This document shows, piece by piece, positions 43,219 to 56,029 of a stretch of 64,000 bases of DNA. The number at the start of each line of letters is the position of its first letter. Within the stretch, counting starts at the first letter, position 1. Under the pieces are notes generated by a model, which was not told the DNA's origin, searched no databases, and worked only from the letters and a program-made list of their open reading frames with translations. Source of the stretch: Apoda limacodes (Eukaryota > Arthropoda > Insecta > Lepidoptera > Limacodidae). Made by a program: the position numbers and the translations under genes. Location: the NCBI GenBank assembly GCA_946406115.1, contig OX291551.1, forward strand, positions 4,278,001 to 4,342,000. The letters are read 5' to 3'.

Positions 43219-43457
43219 GGTTCCGTACACAAAGGGTAAAAAACGGGACCCTATTACTAAGACTCCGCTGTCCGTCCGTCCAATCAATCAATCAATATCA
43301 TTTATTCAATTTAGGCTACAATAATTGAGCACTTATCAATGTCACTACGCTATCGCTTCGTAAGTCTATGGGGCGGGAGACCTTGTACTGAGAAGAACCG
43401 GCAAGAAACTCAGCAAGGGCAGTCTGTCACCAGGCTGTATCTCATGAACCGTGAAAA
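43217..43457 (+). repeat. Family A copy split by a LINE 3' fragment
   Basis: GGGTTCCGTACACAAAGGGT ... CTCCGCTGTCCGTCCGTCC, then 43279-43423 foreign sequence, then GTCTGTCACCAGGCTGTATC. In the uninterrupted copy at 22190-22240 these two parts are adjacent. Confidence 0.7.
43279..43423 (-). mobile_element. Short LINE 3' end inserted in family A copy
   Basis: AATCAATCAATCAAT tandem tail then ATTTATTCAATTTAGG, the mirror of a LINE 3' end with short-repeat tail. It ends CGGCAAGAAACTCAGC. Confidence 0.6.
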
Positions 43458-43463
43458 AATAAT

Positions 43464-44990
43464 GATTAAGAGAGGTAGGGCACTGCAAGTACTCGCTCGA
43501 ATAAGCCACCCGAACAACTAAAGCAGGGTAGAGTACTTGCTCGAATGAGCGGCCATAATAACACTAACATTGAGTAGTGTTGTATTCCTGGCGGTGAGTA
43601 AGGTTGCCAGAGCTCTTTGAGGATTCGCTGCGCGGACAGCGGAGGACCGGCGGTGCTTGTTGCTGTCATGCTCGGCGTAGACGCGGCGTGCTGTTCGGCG
43701 GTCAGGGAGACCTGATGAAACGGCTGACCGCTGGCCGCCTGCAGGTTGAACGGGATCCCGAACCCAGGGATCACATAATCTCGGCCCTGGGAGGCGGATC
43801 CACCAGCCTGTGTAAAGTATCTGAAGTGGTAGTCGTGCCGGAGAAGGAGACTGGAGTGGACCCGGCTACTACAACAGCGGGGGATCAGGGCCCATTCCGC
43901 CCGCCGTGCCAGCAACCGTATCATCTGTGGCGAACTTCGGCAGTCTTAGAACCGCACCTTTTGTCCTCTAAGCTGTCTGTGCAGTGAATCCTCATCCTTA
44001 GTCTTAGTAACTTTTTTTATATATAATGGCCACGAGAACGAAAAAGAAAAGAGTTTGTACAGCGGCTACTCCATCCACATATAAATTGGATTTTTGCAAC
44101 ATCAGAGTATTCACGCAAATCTTAACGCAGTCCACCACCACCTCGAGACTGCGCAGCAGACCATTCTTTTTCTAACGGAGACGCAGATATCCTGCCCGGC
44201 CGACACATCATACCTACACTGTCCCGGCTACAAACTCGAACACAATTTTATGAGTCGTGCCGGTGTATGTATGTTCGTCCGGGAGGATATCTGCTGTCGC
44301 CGCCTTCATAGCCTTGAAGACAGGGACCTGTCGATATTGTGGGTGCGCGTAGATAACGGCTGCCACACTCGTATCTATGCGTGCCTATACAGGTCTTATA
44401 GCGGTGAAACGGACGTAACTCGACTCTTCACGCACCTTAGTTTGACGATTAACAAAGTTCTAGAGCAATATCCCACAGCAGAACTAGTTATTTTGGGAGA
44501 CTTTAACGCCCACCATCGTGAGTGGCTCAGTTCTCGAACCAATAACTATGCTGGGATATCTGCTCATGTATTTGCTCTGACCTATGGTTTCTCTCAGCTA
44601 GTACTTTCTCCAACGAGAATACCAGATATAAAGGAACATACGAGCTCCTTATTGGACCTACTGCTGACTACTCGTCCGGACGGAAACTCCGTCTCAGTGG
44701 ATGCGCCTCTTGGCTCCTCGGACCACTGTCTCGTTCGGACTCAAATGTCATGCTCACAACCCAATCCATCTGGGCCAACTAATTCGCGTCGTGTGTGGCA
44801 CTATAAGTCGGCAGACTGGGATGGATTGCGAGAATTTTACGCATCGTACCCGTGAAGGCAGATCTGCTTTAACTCAGAAGATCCTGACGTCTGCACAGCC
44901 GCAGTCACTGAGACAATCCTTGCTGGTATGGAATGCTATATTCCTAACCCGCGAGTAGCTGCCGGCGTAAAAAAACGACCGTGGTTTACT
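43464..44990 (+). pseudogene. LINE with readable AP-type endonuclease, 3'-truncated
   Basis: A ~560-bp leader is followed by ATG at 44026 (MATRTKKKRVCTAAT), a one-base shift near 44094, then an open 253-codon frame. The endonuclease motifs are complete: N-terminal IHANLNAV, FLTETQ (Glu), AGVCMFVREDI, ACLYRSYSG, LVILGDFNAHHREWL (Asp, Asn) and SSDHC (Asp, His). The reading goes on in another frame (CTAAVTETILAGMECYIP) to about 44990 and stops at RPWF, before any RT. In such elements the enzyme nicks the target DNA. Clade uncertain (Jockey/R1-type group). Confidence 0.78.
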
Positions 44991-44991
44991 T

Positions 44992-45440
44992 TCATTGATG
45001 TAGTGTGTTTCTTTTTGTATACACTTAACTGATCCCACAGTCATCGGTTTGAAAGTTTTTTTCTATCAGCAAATGTAGAAATACTACTATTGTTATCTTC
45101 ACATTTTTGTATTTATTTTACTAAATCTTTGCAGCCTCTTCATCGTTTTTATTTTGTAGTAATCTGTCCAGTCAGTTGCTTCTAGTGCTTTTCCTATTTT
45201 ATCCATATTGTAAAATAAAGCTTTTCAACAATAAGTTTTGAATTTTGAATAGATAACTATATCGGTAAGTGGATCCAGCACAAGAGTTTTTGCAATGCAG
45301 TTAGTCTTGATTGCAATGTGACCTAGGCAGCTAGCCTGTCGAGTGGGAATGTTGACACCTTCCTTAAAGCTATAGAAGGAAAATAGATTAAGATACTCAG
45401 CCGTATATCCCGTTACCTTTGGCACGATATCTAGGTTTAC
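44992..45440 (-). pseudogene. Outer minus-strand LINE, endonuclease end and linker
   Basis: Minus-strand ORF 45425-45225 reads VNIPTRQASCLGHIAIKTNC and VLDPLTD, like the TRxxxSCIDHI ... SDH end of CR1/L2-type endonucleases. It is followed by DKIGKALEATDWTDYYKIKT, a typical linker before RT. It is in the same orientation and order as 42405-43218, so the two are parts of one element. Confidence 0.6.
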
Positions 45441-46204
45441 GTCCCTTGTGAATATAATGTATTTTGATGGGATTTTGGAAAGTATATTAATAAAGTTTAT
45501 ATATTAAGAAGGGTTTTTGAAACATTACAGTGTATAAGTGTTAATGACAGTACATTTGTTGTCCTTATTTAATACAAGACAAAGTTATCCTCGTTAGCAG
45601 GTTCCTACGAGCTTACGATATTTAGCTTAGCTTGTGTGTATAAATAATAAAATCGTCATTTTGGTTTGACTAAAGTGCATTGCAAAGATACAAATCCGGC
45701 TCAAGAACTTGTTTCCGGGCCACGTATTTAAATATAAACAATAAAAAAAATATGATAGAGTTCCAACATTAGGTAAAAAATTTTTTTTTATTAATTCTAG
45801 ATGCTTCATTAATTACTAAACACGTTTCATAACGTTACCTATATGTAAACAAAACCACTTCTAAGAATTACATTAATAAATTCATAGCATAACTCTAGAC
45901 TCGTTATCAAACTGTGACATAATAATTTTAGTGTTCTGTAGCGAAATGACCAAAATGTAATGTATGAATTCCGATAAAATATTAGCTGCGTTTTGCTTTC
46001 GGCATTTAAAGCCGTGACATGGGCATTAAAATCGTTCTGTTCACCACACCAAATGTAAACAAACAATATGGCCATTCATTATTTTTACAGCGCATCAGCT
46101 GCTCCACCGCCCGAGCATGTGCAGTCAATGGGTTGAATGTGGAGTTGGAGTGCAACATATTTACCATAGAGCGCATTTATGATTGGTCAACAGAACCCTC
46201 TATT
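45441..46204. other. No gene recognised
   Basis: AT-rich sequence without recognised repeats. Confidence 0.35.
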
Positions 46205-46885
46205 CCCAGTTGTTCAGTTTAGTTGACTGAACTAGTGGAATTTTTTTCTCGTTTGTTCAGTTAAAAATAAAACAAGCTTTCTTGGTTTTATTTTATTATT
46301 GTTATCCAGTTAAGTGAATTGAACAGTTTTTTTTGTCGTTTGTTCAGCTAAAAATAAAATTTTCTTGGGCAGTTTTTTTTTAATTATTATAAAGTTTTTC
46401 TAAAAACATTGGAACATTGATTACGCCATTTACAAGTCGCATTTGATTCTGTCGAATGAAGTGGTCATTTTTAATGATGGCCTGTCTGAATTAATAAAAC
46501 TTGCTGTTGCTCTTCGTTTTAAAATTATTAAATTATTTAACATTGACTGAACATTCGGTAGCAATCAAATAATATTGATATTGACATTTTAATTATTTAT
46601 TTTAAACATACAATTTTAAATGGCCATGATTATTCAGACTAAGATAAAAGTATGCATATAGCATATAGTACGTGACACGTTGTGAGTTTGGGAGTGCGTG
46701 TGGCGTTTGCGTTACAAGTTGTAACGTCCCACCCTTTTTGGGACAATAAAATATTTTAAGAAACTACGCAGCCCACTATCATATAGAAAGAGATCAAAAG
46801 AATCTTATAAATAATATTGATAGTTAATTATATTATTTGGCCAAGCGTGATCGTCAAAAGTGGTAGGACCCGAAAACCGTTGTGT

Positions 46886-47077
46886 TAAATAAGTAGTAAA
46901 CCCAGTTGTTTTAGAGGTACGTCAGAGTAATATAGCAAACAATAGTACCTATACAAATAAGGGTAAAAGAACATAGTCAAGTAAATAAGTAGTAAACCCA
47001 GTTGTTTTAGAGGTACGTCAGAGTAATATAGCAAACAATAGTACCTATAAAAATAAGCGTAAAAGAACATAGTCAAG
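46886..47077. repeat. 96-bp tandem duplication
   Basis: TAAATAAGTAGTAAACCCAG through AAAGAACATAGTCAAG occurs at 46886 and 46982 with two or three differences. A third unit starts at 47078 but is lost after about 8 bases. Confidence 0.9.
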
Positions 47078-48957
47078 TAAATAAATATAGCTAAACCTAC
47101 GATCATAATTAATGCCTACTTTTGAGTTTTCACCATTTCTAAAGTCAGTACAAAACCTAAACAACGCAAATACTTGAATATTAAAACTAAAGGACACAAG
47201 TACTAAAAAGTTATATGATTTTCGGTCCTCCCTACTCAAAGGAACCCTAATTTAGGCTACTTCCACGTTTGAAAGTAAAATACATACGAATGGTAGCTCC
47301 ATTCGATTTGTAGTGTGGGAACTAGGTAGCTATGTGTTCAGGACTTGCGACCTGAAACTAGGTTTAAGGGGCGCCCCCTTACGATGCACATCAACGCTCG
47401 CCTACCAGCCAGCCAAAATAGTAAAACCCTATTAACGCCGCTAAAGATGGACATCGCTTACACATAGTAATTATTGTATCTCTTGGCAGACCTAGCTATT
47501 TAGTGGGCTATATAATTATTATGGCTGGTATAATCTTAGTTCCCACTTCTACTTTTATTGAAGGTTTATCTTTACCTAGCTGAAAAAGTCGTAGAAACAA
47601 GGTCCATCAATATATTCCTTCCTACTGAGGTGATTGAGATTTCTTTCTACCATAAATTTCTAACCGGCAAAGGCGGGCCCTTCATTTGTATGTTTAAACA
47701 TTAATTTAGATATTTTTAAAACACAACCCAAAAGATTTCACAACGAACATACTAACCAGTAATGGTGGTACAATCTGGCAACCCCTCGTGGCAGCGTTTA
47801 GTGACACAAGCGTGGACTATGATTTCCTCTTTTTCGGGCAGCGTTTCGACAATTTAAACGACGGCAATTGAATGTTCTGTATGTATGGGACCACGCACTT
47901 TTATCACCACTAACCCCTCTCTAACAACCTTCTCACCCCACATTTCAAACCCCTCCATCCTATTTTATATTCCGGACGGATGTCCGGCCTTAATTAATTT
48001 TAATAAAGAAAAAAGTTTATATTTTAAGTATAATTCTAGTTATGTTGGTTGGGGTACTATTATAGAATCCTAGATTAATATGAACGGTCTAGATAAAACG
48101 GCCTAATTATCCTAAACTAATAGAATATTAATATTATGTTCTAAATGTTCGTAAGGTTTTAACAAACCCCGGGTAATTTCAAATAAACTAACACGTCATA
48201 CCATTATACAGAATACGTGAAAACCAAGACAACTACCCTGTATTATTGTTAGAATATGTATTGTACGAGGCTACCCTAATGGTTGTTAAACGACTTACTT
48301 AGGTAGGTTTTCGATATTATAAAAGTTCTAAGTAATTTAACCTTTCGCGGTTCTATTCAACATTATAAAACTCTCAATCAGCGTTCGTCTTAAAACAATC
48401 ACATACGTTCAAACAAACCACCAATCAACGCTTTTAAAACATTCTCCAATCAACTTTAGTTCCAATCAAACACCCAATCATAGTTAGCTGTAAACCATTC
48501 ATTCTCGCGCCACAGGTTCAAAATTTTACGCAACTTTATTTTGTCTGAGTCCGAATTCATAAATCCGAAGTTAGATTACTACCTACATTTAACAATTAAT
48601 TCTGTGTTGATTTCCATGACTCGTAAGTTCATAACTTAATATTTTACATTTTAGTCACTTATATTTTGTTAGCTTCAAACCCTTCATAAAATAAATCATA
48701 ACTTCTTATCTAATGTATAAAATTATTGAACTATAATATTTGAACGCGCCATTCTAATTCAAGATGCATTTTGCTATAGGTAGTACGTTAATTGAGAATT
48801 GTTTACTAATGAAAATCTTCGCGCTGAAACTTGAATAAAAACAAACATTGTATTACAAAAATGTTAAGGCATAATTATGGTATTGTCACAAAGTTCAATA
48901 TTTAATGTTTATTAATTTATGTTATACGTTAAAAAATAAATACTAACTTATAATGAC
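47078..48957. other. No gene recognised
   Basis: AT-rich. The C-rich stretch at 47880-47960 (ACCACGCACTTTTATCACCA onward) resembles a common lepidopteran repeat but is not coding. Confidence 0.35.
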
Positions 48958-49110
48958 TGTATGAATGAATGAATGAATTTTCTTTATTGCATAATTTAAA
49001 TAGAAGTACAATTAAAAGCTAGAATAAAAAACAAAAAGTACAAATAGGCGACCTTATCGCTAAAGACGATCTCTACCAGGCAAACCTTTGGTTAGAGGCA
49101 AACACAAAGA
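48958..49110 (-). mobile_element. LINE 3' end
   Basis: TGAATGAATGAATGAATTTT, then CTTTATTGCA, and GGCGACCTTATCGCTAAAGA. Same type as the 3' end at 3020-3150 (GGCGGTCTTATCGCT). Confidence 0.55.
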
Positions 49111-49280
49111 GAAGTACTACTGCATATCTATATTATCGGGCACATAGATATCTATACATACACGTGTCTGACGTATTGGTTCCGTCAAACTGAACAGACA
49201 AGAAAAAAAAATCCTATTAGTTCAGTTAGCAACAGACGAGAAGAAAAAATTCCACTACTTCAGTCAACTGAACTACTGGG

Positions 49281-50689
49281 AATTGAAGATCAGAATAATA
49301 AAATTTGCGCTTAAAGAGTATATAGCGCATTCAACGCATATAATGCTGATAAACAAAACGCCCCTTTTACTTGAAAAAGCCGGCCAAGTATGTATCATAA
49401 ACGCATGCATGATATGTATGTATAATTTTTTTACAATTATATATCTATAAAAATTGTGAACATATTTTGTTTCAAACAATTTTGGTTGAAATAATTTATG
49501 ACATTTGTACTATTATTGTGATTTTAAGAACGAACGTGGACACAGTGTTTTAGAAAAATTAGGTAACCTAAAAACCTCAGCATGCATTATTAAAGACAAT
49601 GTGATTTTTTTACTTTTGAGGCATAGATCTGAAGGCTGAATTTTTATTAGCGACCTTATTGTGGGGAGTCTTGTTGGATTGAGTGTTTCTTTATCTGAGA
49701 GTCTGAAGTATCTTTGTTTTGCGAATAACTTCAAATAAACGTAACTTCCAACGCTTGTTTCATTCCATAGTCGTTAATTTCCGTAATGTCTGACTCCCCT
49801 TTTTTCAACTTTTAACTACAAAATATATAACTAATTCTGATATCTACAGTTTGATAATCCGATCACCTATTATTTATACTTTGTTCGGATCTATGAGGTT
49901 TTTTTGATAAAGAATAGGTTACACTTTAAAAATCTAATATAGTAGTTAAGCGAGTGGTTTTAAGGGCATAAAAAAAGGAATAGAATTCCTGTTTTTCGGA
50001 TTATAGAGGCGTTCGTAATAGCAATAGTAGGGATTATAGAGGCCCTAATGCAAAAGGTACCCAAAGGGTCGATCGCAAGAGTTTTTGAGGTCGATCGCCG
50101 TGTACTGTTTGAATAAATAAAATAATTTGTTGAAATAAAATAATACCAATGGCATCCAACTATGGTTATTGGAAAGCAGTTAAGGTCCCTGGAACATAAC
50201 GAAAAAAAGCCGCGTGCGCGTGCGGGTGCTGCATGCGTTTAGCTTTAATTGAAAATATTCCCAAATTCGTTCATTTATGATTTAGTGGAAGACCACCAAT
50301 GTCATCCACCAAAATCACGTTGATTGATTTTTGTTTTATTACAAATTACTATTAAACACAAATTTAAACATTTTCACCTAGTGTAGTAGTTTTATTTACT
50401 AATACAAAAGTTTTAATAGTGTCGATCTCCCAGTCATAAATTTTTGGTAGGTAGATCTTTATAGAAAAAAGTATGGGCACCACTGCACTAATGTATTTCA
50501 AATATTTTTTATACCGTAGTAGTAGTAGTCCAAGGTATAAGGACCTTTTGGGATAGTTTCCCTGAATCCGCACAGGGCGTGACCATTTAGGTTCTAAGGT
50601 GTGAGGATAAATTCCCTGCCGATGGTGAGCGGTGCGATGGCAAAAAGTAGCCGTGGGTAGTCACCTACCTTTTTAATTTTTCGAATGTT
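49281..50689. other. No gene recognised
   Basis: Minus-strand ORFs at 49734-49513 and 50573-50364 match no family I know. A CGTGCGCGTGCGGG stretch lies at about 50214. Confidence 0.35.
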
Positions 50690-51180
50690 GTGTGCACTTG
50701 ACCGCGCGAGGTGACGTGTGAGATGTCGTCGGTGCCGTCAATTATATTTGAAGTACTATAATTCACGAAATATATTGCAAAAATGCCCAAAAAGATGACC
50801 AAGTAACCCTATATTACACAAAAAGTTTTTTTGGACACTAGCTTCAACCTTGTTTGTGTGTCCCAAATGATCTTGAAACTGACCGTCGCTGGAGATTTCA
50901 ACACTAAGGATCCCAATGCTCTTGGAGATAGTTAGGGGCCATTTCTAAAATTGTGTGTCTGTAGAACACGCTGACTTATGCCTTCGTTGGGTTGAATCGG
51001 ACAAAGTTTTTCAGTCGCCAGTTCAGACCTAGAATATACTTAGTGGTCTCGATTTTAAACACAAGTTCTCCGGGGTTTACCTCAGCAACAAGACCATAGT
51101 TGTTAAGTTAGGATGGCTGGTGTAATAAGTGTCTCCAGTGCTGCCATCCTCATAGCAATGTTTGTCGTCGATGGAAAACA
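50690..51180 (-). pseudogene. LINE RT thumb-region fragment
   Basis: Minus-strand reading with stops: LSDSTQRRHKSAC, then SKSIGILSVEISSDGQFQDH and LGHTNKVEASVQKN. This is the segment after YxDD in a LINE family frequent in Lepidoptera (FNPxKTQVCxF ... LGVxIxxxxxxxxHL). Heavily decayed. Confidence 0.6.
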
Positions 51181-51244
51181 TAATAATTGATATTATTTTG
51201 TTCGTATTTGGTCTAATTTCTTTAAAACTAGAAAATCTGTAGAA

Positions 51245-51375
51245 TGCAAAACCCCAGTACGGGGTTCATCAAGAAAGAGGTTATTGGATTTTTGAAGGGT
51301 CGACAACGCGCGAGTACTACTACGGTGACCGCTTACCATCTGGCGGACCGTGTGCTTGTTTGCCACCTTATGGGT
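51245..51375 (+). mobile_element. LINE C-terminal/3' UTR fragment
   Basis: GGGTTCATCAAGAAAGAGGT to CTTACCATCTGGCGGACCGT, matching 1800-1925 in order. Confidence 0.6.
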
Positions 51376-51784
51376 ATAAAAAAATGCGAGTGAATGACCC
51401 TTATATCGCACAGACGACATCACAGGTACATTAGTATGGTTCACATTAACATTGATTACTTAACTTGATGTGTAATTATGTACGCGTGTGTGTATGTGTC
51501 TTAATCGTTAAGTAAATTAGAGGCGATAGATCTTAATAGCATGTAGACATATTTGTCTTGGACCAGGACAGGACGTAAGCTAAGGCGATGCCACTGAGGG
51601 GAATGTTTTTGCGTGTGGAAATCGACTTTCAAAACTTTTCCAATAATTATATTATGTTGTCAGGTTTTATATAATAAAATATATAAGAGTGAACTGACTG
51701 ACTGATATATCAACCCGTGCCCGTGTACAACTGGATCTAGAGACTTGAAAACTTGCACAGAGGTTCCTGTTACAACGTTTAAGA

Positions 51785-52605
51785 GAGGTAGGGCACAAAA
51801 GCAGGCCATAGCGAGTATTCGCTAGAATGAGCAGCCTGAAATGGGAAAGTACCTCCGCCTTACAGAAAACTGCGGCCACAATAACACTAACAGTGAGTAG
51901 TGTTGTGTTCCTGGCGGTTAGTAAGGTTGCCAGAACTCTTGAGGATTTGCTGCGCGGACAGTGGAGGACCGGCTACAAAATCGAACACAATTTTGTGAGT
52001 CGTGCCGGTGTACGTATGTTCGTCCGGTTCGTTCGTGCTGTCGCTGCCTTTATAGCCTTGAAGACAGGGATCTTAGGGATCTGTCGACATTATGGGTGCG
52101 TGTAAATCACAGCGGCCACAATCGTATCTATGCGTGCCCTTACAGCTCTCATAGCGGTGACACGGACGTAGCTCGCCAAAGTTCTAGAGAAATATCCGAC
52201 CACAGCACTAGTTATTTTGGGAGACTTTAACGCCCACCATCGTGAGTAGCTCATTATTGAACCAATAACTACGCAGGGATATTTGCTCATGAATTTGCTC
52301 TGACCTATGGATTCTCTCTGCTGGTACTTTCTCCAACGAGAATACCAGATATAGAGGACCATACGAGCTCCTTAGCTCCTTACTGGACCTTCTGCGGACT
52401 ACACGTCCGAACGGTTATTCCGTCTCAGTGGATGTCCCTCTTGAATTCTCGGATCACTGTCTCTTTTGGACTCAATTATCATGCGCACAACCCGATCCAC
52501 GTGGGCCAACTAATTGGCGACGTGTGTGGCATTATAAGTCGGTAAACTGAAATTGATTCCGTGAATTTTATGCATTGTACTTACATCCGTAAGTCGAGTC
52601 TGCTT
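51785..52605 (+). pseudogene. Second copy of the endonuclease LINE, internally deleted
   Basis: It matches 43464-43650, then jumps to the sequence at 44228, a loss of about 577 bp at a shared CCGG. It then follows 44228-44880 with frameshifts. VILGDFNAHH and the SDHC-type motif are still readable. It ends where BEL/Pao sequence begins. Confidence 0.75.
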
Positions 52606-52606
52606 T

Positions 52607-55280
52607 GCCTTTGGAGCTGTTACGTGTGTGTATTAACTGCGGAAAAAAGGATCAGTCTGACATATTAAGTTACTGCCTTGAATTTATTAAATTAGAAGTA
52701 GAGAGTCAAGAGCGGATTAAAATTTCACATAAAAGTATTTTTAAAAATAAACAGTTCATTTCCACTGCTGCGTGTTTAGCTACAGGGGCAAGTAGAAATA
52801 AAAGTAACATTGATGGTTTTCAGAATTTTCAAGCAGAATATTCCTAAACAATGTCTTTTTTGTAAGCGAACTACACATGTACTACTGCCATGAAAATGAC
52901 GTTAGATCAGCGCAAAGATTTAGTAAACAGTAACCGCGCATGTCAAATTTGTTTGACTGTTGGTCATTTTGCTAAACGGTGTAGGAAAATTTCTAAACGT
53001 ATTGTTTGTTGTTAAAGACTGTAATTTGTAATAATTTAGTAAATATTCCACCGCCACAATAAGATGCTAGCCCAGCAATCAGTTCTTAACCAGTCTTTAC
53101 CTATAGTCACCACGGGGACTGTTCTTCTTTAAAACTTAATGTTTTAGCTCTTCTGGACTCTGGTGCTCAGCGCTCAATTAATAAAAGAAGTTTGACGGAG
53201 GAACTTAACATGAAATGCTACACCTTTAAAACAAGGTTTTTACTGTGATAATTGTGTCCTAAGTGTAAAAAATAAGAAAATAATGCAGAAGGTCATAAAA
53301 GAAGCCAAAAATGTCAAATAAGATGGTAAATTTAAGTTACGTTGTTGGGTTACTGTTCCTGTCTGCTTGATGAATCTATTCAAAAAACATCAGTTCTAGG
53401 GCTCAGTCGGGATTAAAAAACCGATGAACTCTACTGTAAAGTGCCGTCAATAAAAACAAATAGCATTAGGAAAAGTAATTTAATTACGATACGCAAAGTA
53501 TTTTTGACTAGGAGAAGGCAGCCTAAGATTGGTTACACATCGAAGATTTAAAGGAATGTCGCATACCTCGCAGGCTGACTTGTAGAGATATTTGTGAGTC
53601 CTTATGTACACTGCATATATTTTGTGACTCCAGTAAGTCACCTTTTTCTGCCTGCATTTACTTAAGATCAGAATATAATGACTCTATATTCGTCAGGTTA
53701 ATCACCGCCAAATCTCGAGTGACACCAGTAAAGGAAATAACTATGCAGTGTCACTAGCAGCCGGAGCAAAAAGAGCCTGCCATCTTGTAAAGAATTTTAT
53801 TGGACAGATTCCAGCATTGTTCTTGCATGGATTCGAAAACAATCTGGCTGAAATGTCTTTGTGCACAACAGGGTGAAGGCGATCACAGATAAAACTAGTG
53901 TATAAGATTGGCGTCACATACCTACAAATTTAAACCGTGCTTGTTTGGCGTCTCGTGGCTGCAGTGCACCATTTTTACTGTTGAGTAGGGGGTGGGAAGG
54001 GTCAAGTTGCTGGTGGTGGCCAAATGTAGAGATTTACCTAGATATGACTAAGGTAAACAAAAAAGTTAAAAGAATTGCAGTTCAAGATTCTTATTATTTT
54101 TCGGATAAGATAAACTACTTTTCAATTTTTTTTTCAAATAGTTTGGGTGGAGCAAGATTTAAACATAATTGTTTCAATAAGAAGGAAAAGGAAATTTAAG
54201 ATTTATCAGCAATATAATACGAAGCGGCGAAGAAAAAACCTTTATTTGAATACGAAACGAAACTTATATTGACTTAGGAAAAACTAAAAGCTCACTAAAC
54301 ATGGATGAACTCAGAATGGAAGATGGGTTATTAAGATTAAAACCAAGTTAACACTACGAGAAGATGCCGAGAGTTTTTACTACCTGTTTTACTACCCAGT
54401 AAAAGCCACTTAGTATTAAAGTTGATAAGACAGAAGCACAAAGAATCTGCACATGCTGGTTCGCAAAATTTAATTAATTTAATGCGAGAAGAATACTGGG
54501 ATGTCGGCATCAGAAGATTGCACGTGAATATATTACGTGTAGACGTCACAGTGCTAAGTGTGCTCAGTTCCTTCGGATTCACCTCCAATAGACTCTCTCT
54601 ATGTGGAGCAGCTCTTGATGTAACCGGGGAAGATTTCGCGAGCCCTCTCTATCTAAAAAATGCTGAAAAATTTTGCCTTTAACCTTTTTACTTGTGCTAT
54701 CCACACAGCATTCACCTGGAATTGTGCAAATCCTTGTTTACAGACGATTTCCTTTTAGCGTTCGGAAAATTTGTTGCAAGTAGAGGAAAACCTAAAACTA
54801 TTTATTCGAATAATGTCACAAATTTTAGAGGTGCAAGTAACCTTTTCAAGAGCGTAGATTGGTACAAAGTTTTAGAGCAAACGTCGACACAAAAAATAAA
54901 ATAGCGATTCATTCCTCTTCAATCTCCTTGGTGGGGAGATTTTTGGGAGCGATTGGTCAAATGAGAAAGTCGTTTATTGATTTTACTGCAATGTTTACGA
55001 TAATTTAGTGGAAAGTGTTGTTAATAATCGTCCATTAACATATATATCAGACAATAGAGAAAATTTAACATCACTCAGGACAGCCATGTGTATTCAAGAT
55101 CTGAAAAGTTACACAGACACAGCAGAGCTAGATAAAGTTGATAGTTTATCCTTGAATTCTAGGAGCCGATATTTACAAAAACTTTGGCAAGACATCAAAG
55201 CAAGATTTCGAAGTGAGTATCTTTCTTTATTAGTCCAACAGAATGCTTCGATAACAACAATAGGAGATTAACCTGGAGAC
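52607..55280 (+). pseudogene. Decayed BEL/Pao LTR retrotransposon, gag-pol remnant
   Basis: Gag C-terminus (80-codon ORF, 52605-52847), then a CCHC knuckle CQICLTVGHFAKRC (about 52950), protease active-site phrase VLALLDSGAQRSI (about 53141), an RNase H-like stretch (LHIFCDSSKSPFSACIYL, about 53610; a WRHIPTNLNRACLASRGC-like reading, about 53915), integrase zinc-binding (HKESAHAGSQNLINLMREEY, 54436) and core (HSIHLEL; GKPKTIYSNN with the catalytic Asp changed to Asn; QSPWWGDFWERLV, about 54920). Most of the RT core is missing and every domain is frameshifted, so it is dead. A 5' LTR was not found. Confidence 0.8.
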
Positions 55281-56029
55281 ATATAGTACTTATTAAAGTA
55301 CAAGGTGTGAAGCGCCACGCCAAGTGGCCACTTTGTTATCACCGCTGCAAGAATGCAACACAAATTGCATCCATAAACATTTATATAAAAATGCATAATT
55401 TTTGGCATGTAATGTTTCGTAATAATAAGTTAATATTAAGTGTATATTTACACAATAAAAACTATTTTCCTGATAGGGACTAGTTTAGATTTAAAAACAT
55501 GTAATAACAACAAGTGTAAAATTGTATTAAGTTAGGTAAAAGTAGGTTTGTTTCATTTTCCCTCTTTATTATTTGTTGATATCAAAAATAATATTGAGTG
55601 AGTACCGACATGTTGTCGACTTTGTACGCACGACTATCCCCAAAAAAGCGGGAAATTTAGTTTAATATATGTATGTAAAACATATGCCATTTGTTGTGCA
55701 AAAATGTACAGAACTACTATGTAAAGTTCTATATAGACCGTACGTACGGTCACTATGTTACAGAATATGTTATGTTAATAAACTAAAATAGGGATACAAA
55801 AGAGATGGGTTTATGGGTAAAAAAGGGAAAGACTGTCTGAAACTTTACCTGGCTAGGGTCATAAAGTCCTTAGGCTATGCCTTAAATAAGTATCACAGGT
55901 TGAATGCGCACCTTTGCCCTTATACATAGGTATCTACACCGTTACGTTGAGTAGTATGGTTAGGGCGCAAAACACATGTAAACTTATGAATCACAATAGC
56001 TTATAACTCAGCAACCGGGTTAGATAAGA
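55281..56029. other. BEL/Pao 3' flank, possible LTR from about 55610
   Basis: TGTTGTCGACTTTGTACGCA at 55610 looks like the start of a BEL-type LTR, and an AATAAA lies near 55780. With no second LTR for comparison its end cannot be set. No gene. Confidence 0.3.

Larger units (their letters stand above)
46205..49280. mobile_element. Candidate 3.1-kb TIR element
   Basis: Left end CCCAGTTGTTCAGTTTAGTT and right end (reversed) CCCAGTAGTTCAGTTGACTG continue as similar inverted sequence for about 45 bp, with GTGGAATTTTTTTC inside both. More TTGTTCAG motifs follow inward on the left (46253, 46340) and GTTCAG/TTCAGT motifs on the right. No transposase ORF is seen between them; the interior holds a 96-bp duplication and a LINE 3' end. 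Flanking bases (TATT / AATT) are not a clean duplication. Confidence 0.4.

Noticed and set aside
43466..43924. 152-codon minus-strand ORF and the overlapping 127-codon plus-strand ORF
   Set aside because: Both lie in the leader of the endonuclease LINE; neither reads as a known domain, and the second copy at 51785 does not preserve them.
46885..47106. Small duplicated membrane-protein ORF (minus)
   Set aside because: It is the by-product of the 96-bp DNA duplication; there is no start context or conservation evidence.
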